A stretch of 64,000 bases of DNA. Origin: SIG480 sp045537045. Lineage in GTDB: Bacteria > Bacillota > Clostridia > Oscillospirales > JAAYXM01. The DNA is taken from positions 1 to 64,000 of the forward strand of contig JAZSOS010000023.1 of assembly GCA_045537045.1 (NCBI GenBank). Direction: 5' to 3'. Shown piece after piece: positions 1-7,877 of the stretch (position 1 is its first letter; each line of letters starts with the position of its first letter). The position numbers and the translations under genes are program-made. Below the pieces are notes generated by a model that searched no databases, was not told where the DNA came from, and was given only the letters and a program-made list of their open reading frames with translations.

Positions 1-472
1 GCTTGTTCATTTCCTTAACACCGCCGAGATACTTCTCAAGCTTTGCAATTTCAGCCTGAAGCTTAATTACCTCCTTCTTGAGGAGAAGATCGAAAGTGCC
101 GTCTGCTTCCATTTTCTTGAGCTGGTTAAGACGCTCAATACGACGGCGCATTGTCTTAAAGTTTGTAAGCATACCACCGAGCCAGCGAGCGTTTACATAG
201 TACATACCAACACGCTCTGCCTCTTCCTTGATTGCTTCCTGAGCCTGCTTCTTCGTACCAACGAAGAGGATGCTCTTTCCTTCTGCAGCGATATCGCGAG
301 CGAAGAAATAAGCTTCTTCAAGCTTTTTAACGGTCTTCTGCAAATCGATGATGTAGATACCGTTACGCTCCGTGAAAATGTACGGAGCCATTTTGGGGTT
401 CCAGCGTCTTGTCTGATGGCCGAAGTGGACACCTGCTTCAAGAAGCTGCTTCATTGAGATTACCTGTGACAT
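1..472 (-). CDS. rpsB: 30S ribosomal protein S2, 3' end cut by window edge
   Basis: Ribosomal protein S2, a component of the small subunit head that docks S1 and is needed for translation initiation. The visible N-terminal ~157 residues include the family hallmarks VHFGHQTRRWNPKM, IYIIDLQKT and ARWLGGMLTNF. The start is the ATG at 470-472, preceded by AAGGAGG at a normal distance; an internal Met further in (441) is too late because it would remove the conserved MKQLLEAG context. The C-terminus lies beyond position 1. The usual partner tsf would lie further left. A consensus-like promoter with a ~110-nt leader lies upstream. Confidence 0.97.
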   Translation of the reverse strand, partial: MSQVISMKQLLEAGVHFGHQTRRWNPKMAPYIFTERNGIYIIDLQKTVKKLEEAYFFARDIAAEGKSILFVGTKKQAQEAIKEEAERVGMYYVNARWLGGMLTNFKTMRRRIERLNQLKKMEADGTFDLLLKKEVIKLQAEIAKLEKYLGGVKEMNK

Positions 473-590
473 TTGAGTTTTCCTCCTTCTGTTTTAACCG
501 CCACACCGATCATTCTTACCCGCCATCCTGCCCTATCGGACATGACACAGCAGCGCGAAAGTTACGATGTGTGAGTTTTATGACCGAAAT

Positions 591-619
591 AGTTTATCAC
601 ATTCCGGAAGATTTTGCAA
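591..619 (-). promoter_or_regulatory. Promoter of rpsB with long leader
   Basis: On the minus strand a -35 TTGCAA (614-619) and a -10 TAAACT (591-596) are separated by 17 nt, with an upstream TG giving an extended -10. Transcription would begin near 584, leaving a leader of about 110 nt before the rpsB start at 472. Confidence 0.65.
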
Positions 620-666
620 GTGTTTTTTTGTATTTTTTTCAAAAAACTCGAAAAATATGAGTTTTT

Positions 667-1464
667 TTATTTTACTGCTTCTTTTTTGCGCACATAGCGT
701 CTGCCGCCTGTACAGGATAAAGAGAAAAGTAAAACGCACGCCCCCAAAAGAGCGAGTATTCCATTTTGGGTAAACATGCATGGATTTATCATCATAACAG
801 CGCCGGTGATATTAAATGATAAATGCAGTAGAATCGGCGGCCACAAGCTTGTACTCCTGATGCGTATTACAGCAAGAACCACGCCAAGCACAAACGTGTA
901 AAGCATCTGCACGGGTTCTGTATGCGTAACCGCAAACAGTCCGGCAGTTATAAGAGATGCCGCGACCGTACCGCACGCAGCACCGAACATTTTAAGAAGG
1001 ACTCCGCGGAACATAAGTTCTTCAATAACCGGTCCCAAAACAACACACAAAACAAGAACAGCGTTAATTGCGCTTGTTTCCTGTACTGTTTCCGGAGTAA
1101 CGGAATATGTTATAAGATTGAGAACAATACCCAAAAGCATTGCCGAAAGAGCGCTGAGAAATCTGCAGTAAGACAACCCGACATAGGCAAGAACACTTTT
1201 TCTCCGTAGAGCAAAACTCAAAAACAATACAAAAACAACAATTATATATGATATCAGGAGTACAAGCGAAGATTTTCCAGTTACGAGTGCTGATATATGT
1301 TCAACAAACGCGGAAGCATCTGCAATCTCTCCGATGCTGCCGTAATCAAGTGCGGCGCGAATACTGTAATATGCCACGACGCCCACCGCAGACACAACTC
1401 CGGAAAGAAGATAAAGCAAATAAATGTCAACCGCATATAAAAATCTGATAAAATTATCCTTCAC
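667..1464 (-). CDS. CPBP family intramembrane glutamic endopeptidase (CAAX-protease-like)
   Basis: Predicted polytopic membrane protein of 265 aa of the CPBP/Abi (Rce1-like) family; members cleave membrane or peptide substrates or act in bacteriocin immunity, but the substrate here is unknown. The sequence shows the EExxxR motif (PVIEELMFRG), a second-motif His in LFAVTHTEP and a third in LLHLSFN, each next to hydrophobic segments. The start is GTG at 1462-1464 with AGGGTGA six bases upstream. The gene starts 15 bp after the murC stop, so it is probably co-transcribed with murC. The C-terminus is basic (GGRRYVRKK). Confidence 0.88.
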   Translation of the reverse strand: MKDNFIRFLYAVDIYLLYLLSGVVSAVGVVAYYSIRAALDYGSIGEIADASAFVEHISALVTGKSSLVLLISYIIVVFVLFLSFALRRKSVLAYVGLSYCRFLSALSAMLLGIVLNLITYSVTPETVQETSAINAVLVLCVVLGPVIEELMFRGVLLKMFGAACGTVAASLITAGLFAVTHTEPVQMLYTFVLGVVLAVIRIRSTSLWPPILLHLSFNITGAVMMINPCMFTQNGILALLGACVLLFSLSCTGGRRYVRKKEAVK

Positions 1465-1479
1465 AGAAAAATCACCCTG

Positions 1480-2850
1480 CTATTTCTTGTCACAAAGCAT
1501 TTCGCCAACTTTATAAATATCTCCTGCACCCATCGTAAGAACAAAATCACCCTCGCGCACCTTATTCTCAAGAGAAGAAACAATGGCATCAAATCCGCCT
1601 ATACACTCTGCATTTTGCATAAGCTCACCGATTGCTGCCGAAGTTATGCCAATTGTGTTTTTTTCACGTGCTGCATAAATATCTGCAAGAATAACCTCGT
1701 CAGCAAGAGAAAGAGCCTTAGCAAAACCATCTTTAAGAGCAGCGGTACGGGTATAGGTATGCGGTTGAAAAACGCAAATTATTCTTCCCTCATGAGCGCG
1801 GCGCACTGCCCTGAGAGTTGTTTCAACTTCACTGGGATGATGCGCATAATCATCATAAACCTTTGCTCCTCGAAAACTCCCTTTATATTCCATACGTCTG
1901 CCGACTCCCGTAAACGCCGCAAGTGCTTTTGCAATTATTTCCGGTGCAATTCCCATAGAAAGCGACGCGGCGGCGGCGGCCAATGCATTTTTGATATTAT
2001 GCTCACCAAGTACAGAGAGGCGTATTTTAATAAGCTCTTCCCCGTCCTTTGTAAGAGTGAAAGACGGAAATCCGTCAACAAACCGTATATCACGAGCCGT
2101 TACATTCGCATTTTCAAACAGCCCGAACGTAACAAAGTTTTTGCCTGAAAGCTTTACCGCAGACATAGCATTTTCATCATCTGCGTTGACCACTACAATA
2201 CCACCAGATTTGGTTCCTGAAACGAATTTGGAAAACGACCTTATTATGTCGTCAATTCCCGAAAAATAGTCGAGATGATCTTCTTCGACATTCAGAACTA
2301 TTGCAACAGTCGGTTTGAAATTAAGGAACGAATCGCAATATTCGCACGCTTCCGCAATAAACAGATCACCATTGGAAATGCGAAGCACGCCCCCTATTTC
2401 ACGCATATCCGCACCGATCATAACCTCCGGATCCCGGTCTGCCGCAAGCGCTATACAAGTCATCATTGCGGTTGTAGAGGTCTTTCCATGGGTTCCGGAC
2501 ACACAAACGACCTCCGGAAAATCATCCATAATAATCCCCCAGCTTTCAGCGCGTTCAAGAACCGGGATTCCAAGTTTCCGCGCTTGGGATATTTCAGGGT
2601 TATCATCCTTTATCGCGGAAGTCCTTATAACTGCATCTGCACCTGTGACATTCTCAGCACAGTGTCCTATTCTCACATCAACTCCCAGCGCACGCAAACG
2701 CTCTGTATATACTCCGTTGTTCATATCCGAACCCCGGACTGAAAGCCCTCGCGAAAGACATACTTGGGCGAGCGCACTCATCGACACTCCACCTATTCCA
2801 ACGAAATGAATAGTATTGCATTTATCTGCCAAAAGCTCTTTAACTTGCAT
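1480..2850 (-). CDS. murC: UDP-N-acetylmuramate--L-alanine ligase
   Basis: Cytoplasmic ATP-dependent ligase adding L-Ala to UDP-MurNAc, the first peptide-forming step of peptidoglycan synthesis. The N-terminal Rossmann motif HFVGIGGVSMSALA, the Mur ligase P-loop SGTHGKTSTTAM, and VYDDYAHHPSEV in the C-terminal domain are all present; 456 aa is a normal length. I chose the ATG at 2848-2850 because GGAGA lies eight bases upstream; an upstream in-frame TTG at 2868 would place that ribosome site inside the gene. It stands outside a dcw cluster, divergent from spoVG and followed by the CPBP protease gene. Confidence 0.96.
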   Translation of the reverse strand: MQVKELLADKCNTIHFVGIGGVSMSALAQVCLSRGLSVRGSDMNNGVYTERLRALGVDVRIGHCAENVTGADAVIRTSAIKDDNPEISQARKLGIPVLERAESWGIIMDDFPEVVCVSGTHGKTSTTAMMTCIALAADRDPEVMIGADMREIGGVLRISNGDLFIAEACEYCDSFLNFKPTVAIVLNVEEDHLDYFSGIDDIIRSFSKFVSGTKSGGIVVVNADDENAMSAVKLSGKNFVTFGLFENANVTARDIRFVDGFPSFTLTKDGEELIKIRLSVLGEHNIKNALAAAAASLSMGIAPEIIAKALAAFTGVGRRMEYKGSFRGAKVYDDYAHHPSEVETTLRAVRRAHEGRIICVFQPHTYTRTAALKDGFAKALSLADEVILADIYAAREKNTIGITSAAIGELMQNAECIGGFDAIVSSLENKVREGDFVLTMGAGDIYKVGEMLCDKK

Positions 2851-2868
2851 TGCTGCATCTCCATTCAA

Positions 2869-2981
2869 AGAAAATTAAAAAAATATTTGTTGTATTTTTA
2901 TTATACTCGGGTTAAAATATATTATATAATTTTCCCGTGAAAAAGTCCATACTAATTTTAAAAAACGAGGAGAAAACAAAT
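2869..2981. promoter_or_regulatory. AT-rich divergent promoter region murC/spoVG
   Basis: The 113-bp gap between murC and spoVG is very AT-rich. On the plus strand TATAAT at 2925-2930 is a good -10 for spoVG, but no strong -35 sits 17-18 nt upstream. On the minus strand TATAAT (2900-2905) could serve murC, also without a clear -35. I see no convincing SigH-type site, although spoVG is SigH-controlled in Bacillus. Confidence 0.4.
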
Positions 2982-3254
2982 ATGAACATAACAGATATCA
3001 GAATCCGCAAGATCACAGAAGGCACAAGAATGAAAGCGATTGTGTCCGTAACCTTCGATGATGAGCTTGTTGTTCATGACATAAAGGTTATTCAGGGGCA
3101 TGAAAAGCTTTTTCTTGCAATGCCTGCACGAAAGCACCCCAACGGAGAATTCAGCGATACCGTTCACCCGACAACAAAAGATCTCCGCGACAAGTTAGAA
3201 CAAGCCGTTCTCGCAGAATACGAGCGGTATATACAAGGTCAAATCGAAGAATAG
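2982..3254 (+). CDS. spoVG: Septation/sporulation regulator SpoVG
   Basis: SpoVG is a small nucleic-acid-binding regulator conserved in Firmicutes that affects septation, sporulation stage V and virulence or envelope genes. The 90-aa product aligns along its length with the family: MNITDIRIRKI at the N-terminus, VTFDDELVVHDIKVI in the middle, FLAMPARKHPNGEFSD and AVLAEYER towards the end. The start is the ATG at 2982 with GAGGAG about nine bases upstream; an earlier in-frame codon at 2937 lacks family support. The next gene, a glycosyltransferase, follows after 41 bp on the same strand. Confidence 0.97.
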   Translation: MNITDIRIRKITEGTRMKAIVSVTFDDELVVHDIKVIQGHEKLFLAMPARKHPNGEFSDTVHPTTKDLRDKLEQAVLAEYERYIQGQIEE

Positions 3255-3295
3255 GTATTCTTCCTTATTAAAATAACTCAAGGATGTAAAATATT

Positions 3296-4411
3296 ATGAA
3301 AGTTCTCATTTTAAGTATTACAACAGGTCAAGGACATCATTCTGCCGCCAAATCAATTTCAAGCGCACTTGAAGAGCGTGGAGTTACGGTAAAAACAGTA
3401 GACGTTTACAAACAAATTGACAAGAACTTATGCGATGCAGTCAATAAAGGGTATCTTATATCCACTAAACGTACACCTAAAGCCTATCGTGCCATTTATG
3501 AGCTTATAGATTCAAAAAAAGCCCCTGCGACAAAATATTCCCTCCAAAACATAATGGGAATACTCCTTGCAATAAAGTTTGAGAAGTTTATTGAAGATTT
3601 CAAGCCGGATGTCATTATCTGCACTCATATATTCGCAGCACAGGTAATAAACGAACTAAAACGCCGCGACCGTCTTTGTGATGTTCCGACAATCGGAATT
3701 GTTACAGATTACACAATACACCCCTTCTGGGAGGATGTAACGTATATAGAATACATCGACATTGCAAGTGAGCTTCTCACTCAGCGCGCACTTATGAAAG
3801 GAATCTCCGAAGAAAGGCTCTGCCCTTTCGGAATTCCGGTTCAGAAAAAGTTTTCAGTAAAACGGGCAAAAGGAGATGCCCGGCGCGAACTGGGGCTTAA
3901 CGCAAACACCCCCACTATTCTTGTTATGGCAGGAAGCATGGGATACGGAAATATACCGGAGATAATCTCAGGCATACATAGATTTGACAAAGACTGCCAA
4001 ATTCTCGCGGTCTGCGGAAATAACAAAAAGCTTTTCAAAAAATTATGCAATTCTTCGCCGAGTAATAATGTTAAGGTATATAGCTTTACAGAAAACGTAG
4101 ATCTTTTAATGGATGCAGCAGATTGTATTGTAACAAAGCCGGGTGGACTCACGACCTCAGAAGCTATGGCAAAAAAACTGCCGATGATTTTAGTCAACCC
4201 CATCCCCGGTCAGGAGGACAGAAACCTTGAATTTTTCCTGAATAATGGCGTTGCGTTATCGGTGACAAAAACCTTTACTATAGAAGAAGCAATGTATTTT
4301 ATGTTCCGGGATAAAGAACGCCTTGAACTTATAAACCGTCAGCTTGAAAAACTGGCAAAGCCAAATGCAGCAACGGATATCGCTGAATTTGCAATAAGCT
4401 TGGTTAAATAA
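3296..4411 (+). CDS. Diacylglycerol glycosyltransferase, GT28 (UgtP/MGDG synthase-like)
   Basis: Processive-type glycolipid synthase family: it transfers a sugar from a UDP-sugar to diacylglycerol at the inner face of the membrane, making glycolipids or lipoteichoic acid anchors. The N-terminal MGDG synthase domain begins MKVLILSITTGQGHHSAA and contains the CTHIF segment; the C-terminal GT-B half has MAGSMGYGN, then CIVTKPGGLTTSEAMA and PIPGQEDRN, the nucleotide-sugar binding part of GT28 enzymes. Length 371 aa is typical. It probably shares the spoVG transcript and ends at a strong terminator. The acceptor and sugar cannot be read from sequence. Confidence 0.87.
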   Translation: MKVLILSITTGQGHHSAAKSISSALEERGVTVKTVDVYKQIDKNLCDAVNKGYLISTKRTPKAYRAIYELIDSKKAPATKYSLQNIMGILLAIKFEKFIEDFKPDVIICTHIFAAQVINELKRRDRLCDVPTIGIVTDYTIHPFWEDVTYIEYIDIASELLTQRALMKGISEERLCPFGIPVQKKFSVKRAKGDARRELGLNANTPTILVMAGSMGYGNIPEIISGIHRFDKDCQILAVCGNNKKLFKKLCNSSPSNNVKVYSFTENVDLLMDAADCIVTKPGGLTTSEAMAKKLPMILVNPIPGQEDRNLEFFLNNGVALSVTKTFTIEEAMYFMFRDKERLELINRQLEKLAKPNAATDIAEFAISLVK

Positions 4412-4415
4412 CTCG

Positions 4416-4443
4416 AAGCACCGCCGTAAATCAGGCGGTGCTT
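4416..4443. terminator. Terminator, GT28 gene / acyltransferase (convergent)
   Basis: Perfect 10-bp stem (AAGCACCGCC at 4416-4425 with its complement at 4434-4443) and an 8-nt loop between convergent genes. The following plus-strand bases are AT-rich. It may serve both genes. Confidence 0.75.
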
Positions 4444-4446
4444 AAT

Positions 4447-5466
4447 TTATACAATATATTTTTTCAAAACCGGGATTTTATTGAGGATATACGAAATAAT
4501 TCCAGATATCAAAAGCGTAAGAAAGAGCTTCGACGCAATATAAAGTAAAACACTTGACATGTCTATAAATATACTGAATCCGGAAATATAGTCAAACACA
4601 AGCATATGCACGAGATAAACGCCAAAGGTAAGCTTAGAAAAAAGCAACAAAATCTTTTCAGAACGTACGCTTTTGGGTGCATATGACAGGTTATACTTTG
4701 CAAACACGAAGAGCGATACCGTCTCAATCAGCACGTTTGCAGAAAATCCATCATAATACTCTGTATAAAATTCGCCAAGCTGCACAGAGGCATTCCGTGT
4801 GAAAATTGCCGTCGAAACAAATGCTGTTGCACCGAGAGTATAGAGCATCCATCTGCGAAGCTTCGACAGTTCAAGGCGAGAAAAATAATATCCACCGACG
4901 AAATATACGCTATACCCCAAAACAAGTTTAAAATTCATCTTTTCAAGCATCATGTCAATTACGGACATATGCGGCATTGTCGCAAGCAACGGTAGCAGAA
5001 AAACAAATACAAAAGCAAGCAGAAGAAAATATGACATTAACTTTTCATCTTCACATATCTTCCTATATATCGGGACTGCTATATACAGTCCCGCAATTAT
5101 GAATAGATAATACATATGAAAATGCCCGAGAAGAACATTCTTTATAAACAAGTATGCATCTCCTTCATGATTTACCAATGCATAAAAAAAAGACCAAAAG
5201 AAAAACGCAACGACTATTCGAAGCAAATTCTTTGAATATAATTTTTTTATATCTGTTTTCTTTTCCGGATTTAAAAAAATCGCCCCCGAAAGCATAACAA
5301 AAAGCGGAACCGCAAAACGCGAGAAGCTATCGAGAATATTACAGAAATCCCACGAAGGCGTCCCAATTCCGTAGCGGAACAACTCCGGTGCACTGATGTG
5401 AATTACAACAACCGCAATCGCCGCAATGATGCGTAGACGGTCAAAATAATACACTCTCTCATTCAT
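4447..5466 (-). CDS. Membrane acyltransferase, family 3
   Basis: Integral membrane O-acyltransferase of the acyltransferase 3 family, which transfers acyl groups (often acetyl) to surface sugars or lipids. The N-terminus YYFDRLRIIAAIAVVVIHIS carries the family His in the first membrane helix, followed by the PLFVMLSGAIF segment and about ten hydrophobic helices in 339 aa. The start ATG at 5464-5466 has AAGGAG about nine bases upstream. It is a single gene between two hairpins. The acceptor is unknown; the nearby GT28 gene makes an envelope role plausible. Confidence 0.85.
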   Translation of the reverse strand: MNERVYYFDRLRIIAAIAVVVIHISAPELFRYGIGTPSWDFCNILDSFSRFAVPLFVMLSGAIFLNPEKKTDIKKLYSKNLLRIVVAFFFWSFFYALVNHEGDAYLFIKNVLLGHFHMYYLFIIAGLYIAVPIYRKICEDEKLMSYFLLLAFVFVFLLPLLATMPHMSVIDMMLEKMNFKLVLGYSVYFVGGYYFSRLELSKLRRWMLYTLGATAFVSTAIFTRNASVQLGEFYTEYYDGFSANVLIETVSLFVFAKYNLSYAPKSVRSEKILLLFSKLTFGVYLVHMLVFDYISGFSIFIDMSSVLLYIASKLFLTLLISGIISYILNKIPVLKKYIV

Positions 5467-5492
5467 GCTTGTATTCTCCTTAATATAACTAT

Positions 5493-5514
5493 GGGCACCT
5501 TATTCAAGGTGCCC
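5493..5514 (-). terminator. Terminator of the ABC permease operon
   Basis: Perfect 9-bp stem GGGCACCTT/AAGGTGCCC with a 4-nt loop just after the permease operon on the minus strand. The following bases are AT-rich but not a clean U-run, so termination may be partial and leak into the acyltransferase gene. Confidence 0.6.
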
Positions 5515-5537
5515 AATAAGTTGAATCTTTGATTATT

Positions 5538-6419
5538 TTAACCCTTAACGGAACCAATCATAACGCCCTTAACAAAGTACTTCTGCAAGAAGGGATAAAC
5601 TGCGATAATCGGAACAACCGCAACTGCAATTGTAGCGTACTTGATAGAGTTTTCTGCAAATGTGGTATCACGAGCTGCACCTTCAAATTCATCCATAACA
5701 GATTCCATAACAATCTGACGAAGAATAATCTGAAGAGGATATTTAGCCTCATCATTGAGGTAAATAAGCGGACCCATAAATCCGTTCCACTGTGAAACTG
5801 CAACAAACAAACCGATTGTGGCAAGAACAGCGGTAGATGTCGGGAGAACAAGATACCAGAGAATACCGATATCGTTAAGTCCGTCAAGACGTCCGGATTC
5901 TTCAATTTCCTTCGGGAAGCCCGCGAAGAACGAACGCATAATGATACAGTTATAAGCACCGAAAGCACCAGGAAGAACGATAGCCCAGATTGTATCAAGA
6001 AGACCAAGCCACTTGATGCAAAGGAAGCCCGGAATCATACCGCCGCTGAAGAACATCGTGATCATGACAAGGATGTTAAGTGTCTTACCGCCCGGAAGTC
6101 TGTTTGCCTTACTGAGTGCATAAGCACCGGTAGAAAGAACAAAGAGTGCAACCGCAGTACCAACAACGGTATATATGATTGTGTTCTTATAAGCGGTGAA
6201 AATGAGCGGCTTTGCAAGAACGAACTTATAAACCGCGAGCGTTGCACCAAACTTACCGTCAATTTTCGGCAAAACACCGACGCTGTTCGTGATAACATCC
6301 CATGTTCCGGAAAGAGAAACCGAAATCATGTGAAAAACTGGGAAGAGAACCACAAACAGAACAAACCAAAGAACGAGGTTACGCAAAAGCCAACCTACAG
6401 TAAATTTCTTTTCAACCAT
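5538..6419 (-). CDS. Carbohydrate ABC transporter permease, MalG/LplC type
   Basis: Inner-membrane permease subunit of a CUT1-family sugar importer. The 293-aa protein has about six membrane spans and the EAA loop for the ATPase (FPKEIEESGRLDGLNDIGI), with the SQWNGFMGPLIYLND segment typical of LplC/YtcP-like permeases. It follows the LplB-type permease gene by 15 bp and ends at a hairpin. No ATPase gene is adjacent, as is usual for CUT1 systems that use a shared MsmX-type ATPase. No solute-binding lipoprotein gene is present either, which is unusual. Confidence 0.92.
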   Translation of the reverse strand: MVEKKFTVGWLLRNLVLWFVLFVVLFPVFHMISVSLSGTWDVITNSVGVLPKIDGKFGATLAVYKFVLAKPLIFTAYKNTIIYTVVGTAVALFVLSTGAYALSKANRLPGGKTLNILVMITMFFSGGMIPGFLCIKWLGLLDTIWAIVLPGAFGAYNCIIMRSFFAGFPKEIEESGRLDGLNDIGILWYLVLPTSTAVLATIGLFVAVSQWNGFMGPLIYLNDEAKYPLQIILRQIVMESVMDEFEGAARDTTFAENSIKYATIAVAVVPIIAVYPFLQKYFVKGVMIGSVKG

Positions 6420-6434
6420 TTTGCATTTCCTCCC

Positions 6435-7397
6435 TTACCACAAGCTTGTTTCGCTGACAGTTTTTGCTACATAGTTGGAGATAATAACAAGAGAGAGTGA
6501 AACTATCGAGTTAAAGAGACCAACGGCAGTACCGTAGCTGAAGCTGTTAGACTGAAGACCTTGCGCATAAACGTATGTAGCGATAATTTCAGATGTCTCA
6601 TATGTAGACGGGGACTGAAGAAGGAATGCCTTCTCAAATCCGACATTGAAGATACTTCCCATACGAAGAAGAAGCATTGTGATAATTGTAGGAACAATAC
6701 TTGGAAGAGTGATGTTCCAGAGACAACGCCACTTGCCTGCACCGTCAACAACCGCTGCTTCATAAAGCTGCGGGTCAACGTTTGTAAGAGCGGCAAGGTA
6801 AACGATAGCACCCCAACCAAGCTCAGTCCAGATACCGGAAGCGATATAAATCGTTCTGAAGTATCTTGCATCCGCAAGAATGTTTGTTGCCTCGATGCCC
6901 ATAGACTCAAGAGCTTTGGTAAGGATACCGCCTGTCGGAGAAAGCATCATAGTAACAAGACCTACAACGATAACCGTTGAGAAGAAGTGAGGCATATAGC
7001 TGACTGTCTGCACAATTTTCTTAAAGTGCATATTCTGGCACTCATTAAGAATAAGAGCAAGAATAATAGGTGCCGGGAAGCCCCAAAGTAAGTTCCAGAA
7101 AGAGAGAAGGAAGGTGTTTCTGATCATTCGCCAAGCATACTTATAATTAAAGAATCTGACGAAGTTCTCAAAACCGACCCAGTCACTTTCGAGAAGCCCG
7201 ATAAACGGCTTATAGTCTTTAAATGCAATGATAAGACCATACATCGGGAAGTAATAGAACAGCGCAAGACAAATTACGGATGGTGCAACGAGCATCATAA
7301 GATACTTACCGTCAGCAAGTTTCTTCATCCATTCGGGTTTTGCACTTGCGGGTGAGTTTGGCAGAACTTCTGCCGCAGCGTTTTTTGTCGCCCTCAA
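6435..7397 (-). CDS. Carbohydrate ABC transporter permease, LplB type
   Basis: Second permease subunit of the same CUT1 importer. Features are a membrane span (LMMLVAPSVICLALFYYFP), the YGLIIAFKDYKP segment, and the EAA loop (YEAAVVDGAGKWRCLWNITLP). I chose the TTG start at 7395-7397 because AAGGAG lies nine bases upstream; an in-frame GTG at 7439 would add 14 residues but has no ribosome site. LplB/LplC pairs next to two-membrane-span AraC regulators usually import oligosaccharides in gut Clostridia; the substrate here is unknown. Confidence 0.9.
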   Translation of the reverse strand: MRATKNAAAEVLPNSPASAKPEWMKKLADGKYLMMLVAPSVICLALFYYFPMYGLIIAFKDYKPFIGLLESDWVGFENFVRFFNYKYAWRMIRNTFLLSFWNLLWGFPAPIILALILNECQNMHFKKIVQTVSYMPHFFSTVIVVGLVTMMLSPTGGILTKALESMGIEATNILADARYFRTIYIASGIWTELGWGAIVYLAALTNVDPQLYEAAVVDGAGKWRCLWNITLPSIVPTIITMLLLRMGSIFNVGFEKAFLLQSPSTYETSEIIATYVYAQGLQSNSFSYGTAVGLFNSIVSLSLVIISNYVAKTVSETSLW

Positions 7398-7877
7398 AGT
7401 ATTCAACTCCTTGAAATTTTCTTTGTGCCTGTCCCCCACGAAAAACGCAAGCAGAAAACAAACACTTTAAATCTATTATAATGCAGCCGTTTCCGCGGTG
7501 CGGTAGCCGAACCACAATATAATCGGAATTCTTGATGAAAGAATCGCTTGTCCTAAATATAAAACGTATGTAAACATAAATGCTTGTATTTTATATATAG
7601 TCGAATTTTCACATATCTATTATACAACAACTTATACCTAAATATGAATTATCATTTTTTTAAGTTATCACTATATTTTGTGATTTCGGTAAAAATAATT
7701 ATGAATACAACAAATGATAACGCAATTTATGCACACAGAACTTTTTAAGCAAAAAACAGCCCGTTTTCGCCTTTTTATCTTTTTTTACAGCAAATATACC
7801 CGTTTTTTAAACTTAACAACTTGTTAACAAACACCGGAATCCGACATAATATTTACACATTTACTGCTAAATTCCAA
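7398..7877 (-). promoter_or_regulatory. 480-bp intergenic region: leader and promoter of the permease operon
   Basis: I see no gene in this AT-rich stretch. The best minus-strand promoter candidate is -10 TATAAT (7619-7624) with a weak -35 TTCATA (7643-7648) at 18 nt, giving a ~215-nt leader before the permease start. A 15-nt perfect palindrome at 7813-7827 lies near the regulator gene's 3' end. No solute-binding protein remnant is visible in any frame. Confidence 0.45.
7813..7827. repeat. 15-nt perfect palindrome
   Basis: TTAACAA-C-TTGTTAA, a 7-bp inverted repeat around one base, 51 bp after the regulator stop codon. It could be an operator for a dimeric regulator or chance in AT-rich DNA; without a U-run it is not a terminator. 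Confidence 0.35.

Noticed and set aside
641..667. Possible terminator hairpin AAAAAACTC/GAGTTTTTT after the CPBP protease gene
   Set aside because: Stem is almost all A-T with a 9-nt loop and overlaps the stop codon; too weak to call.
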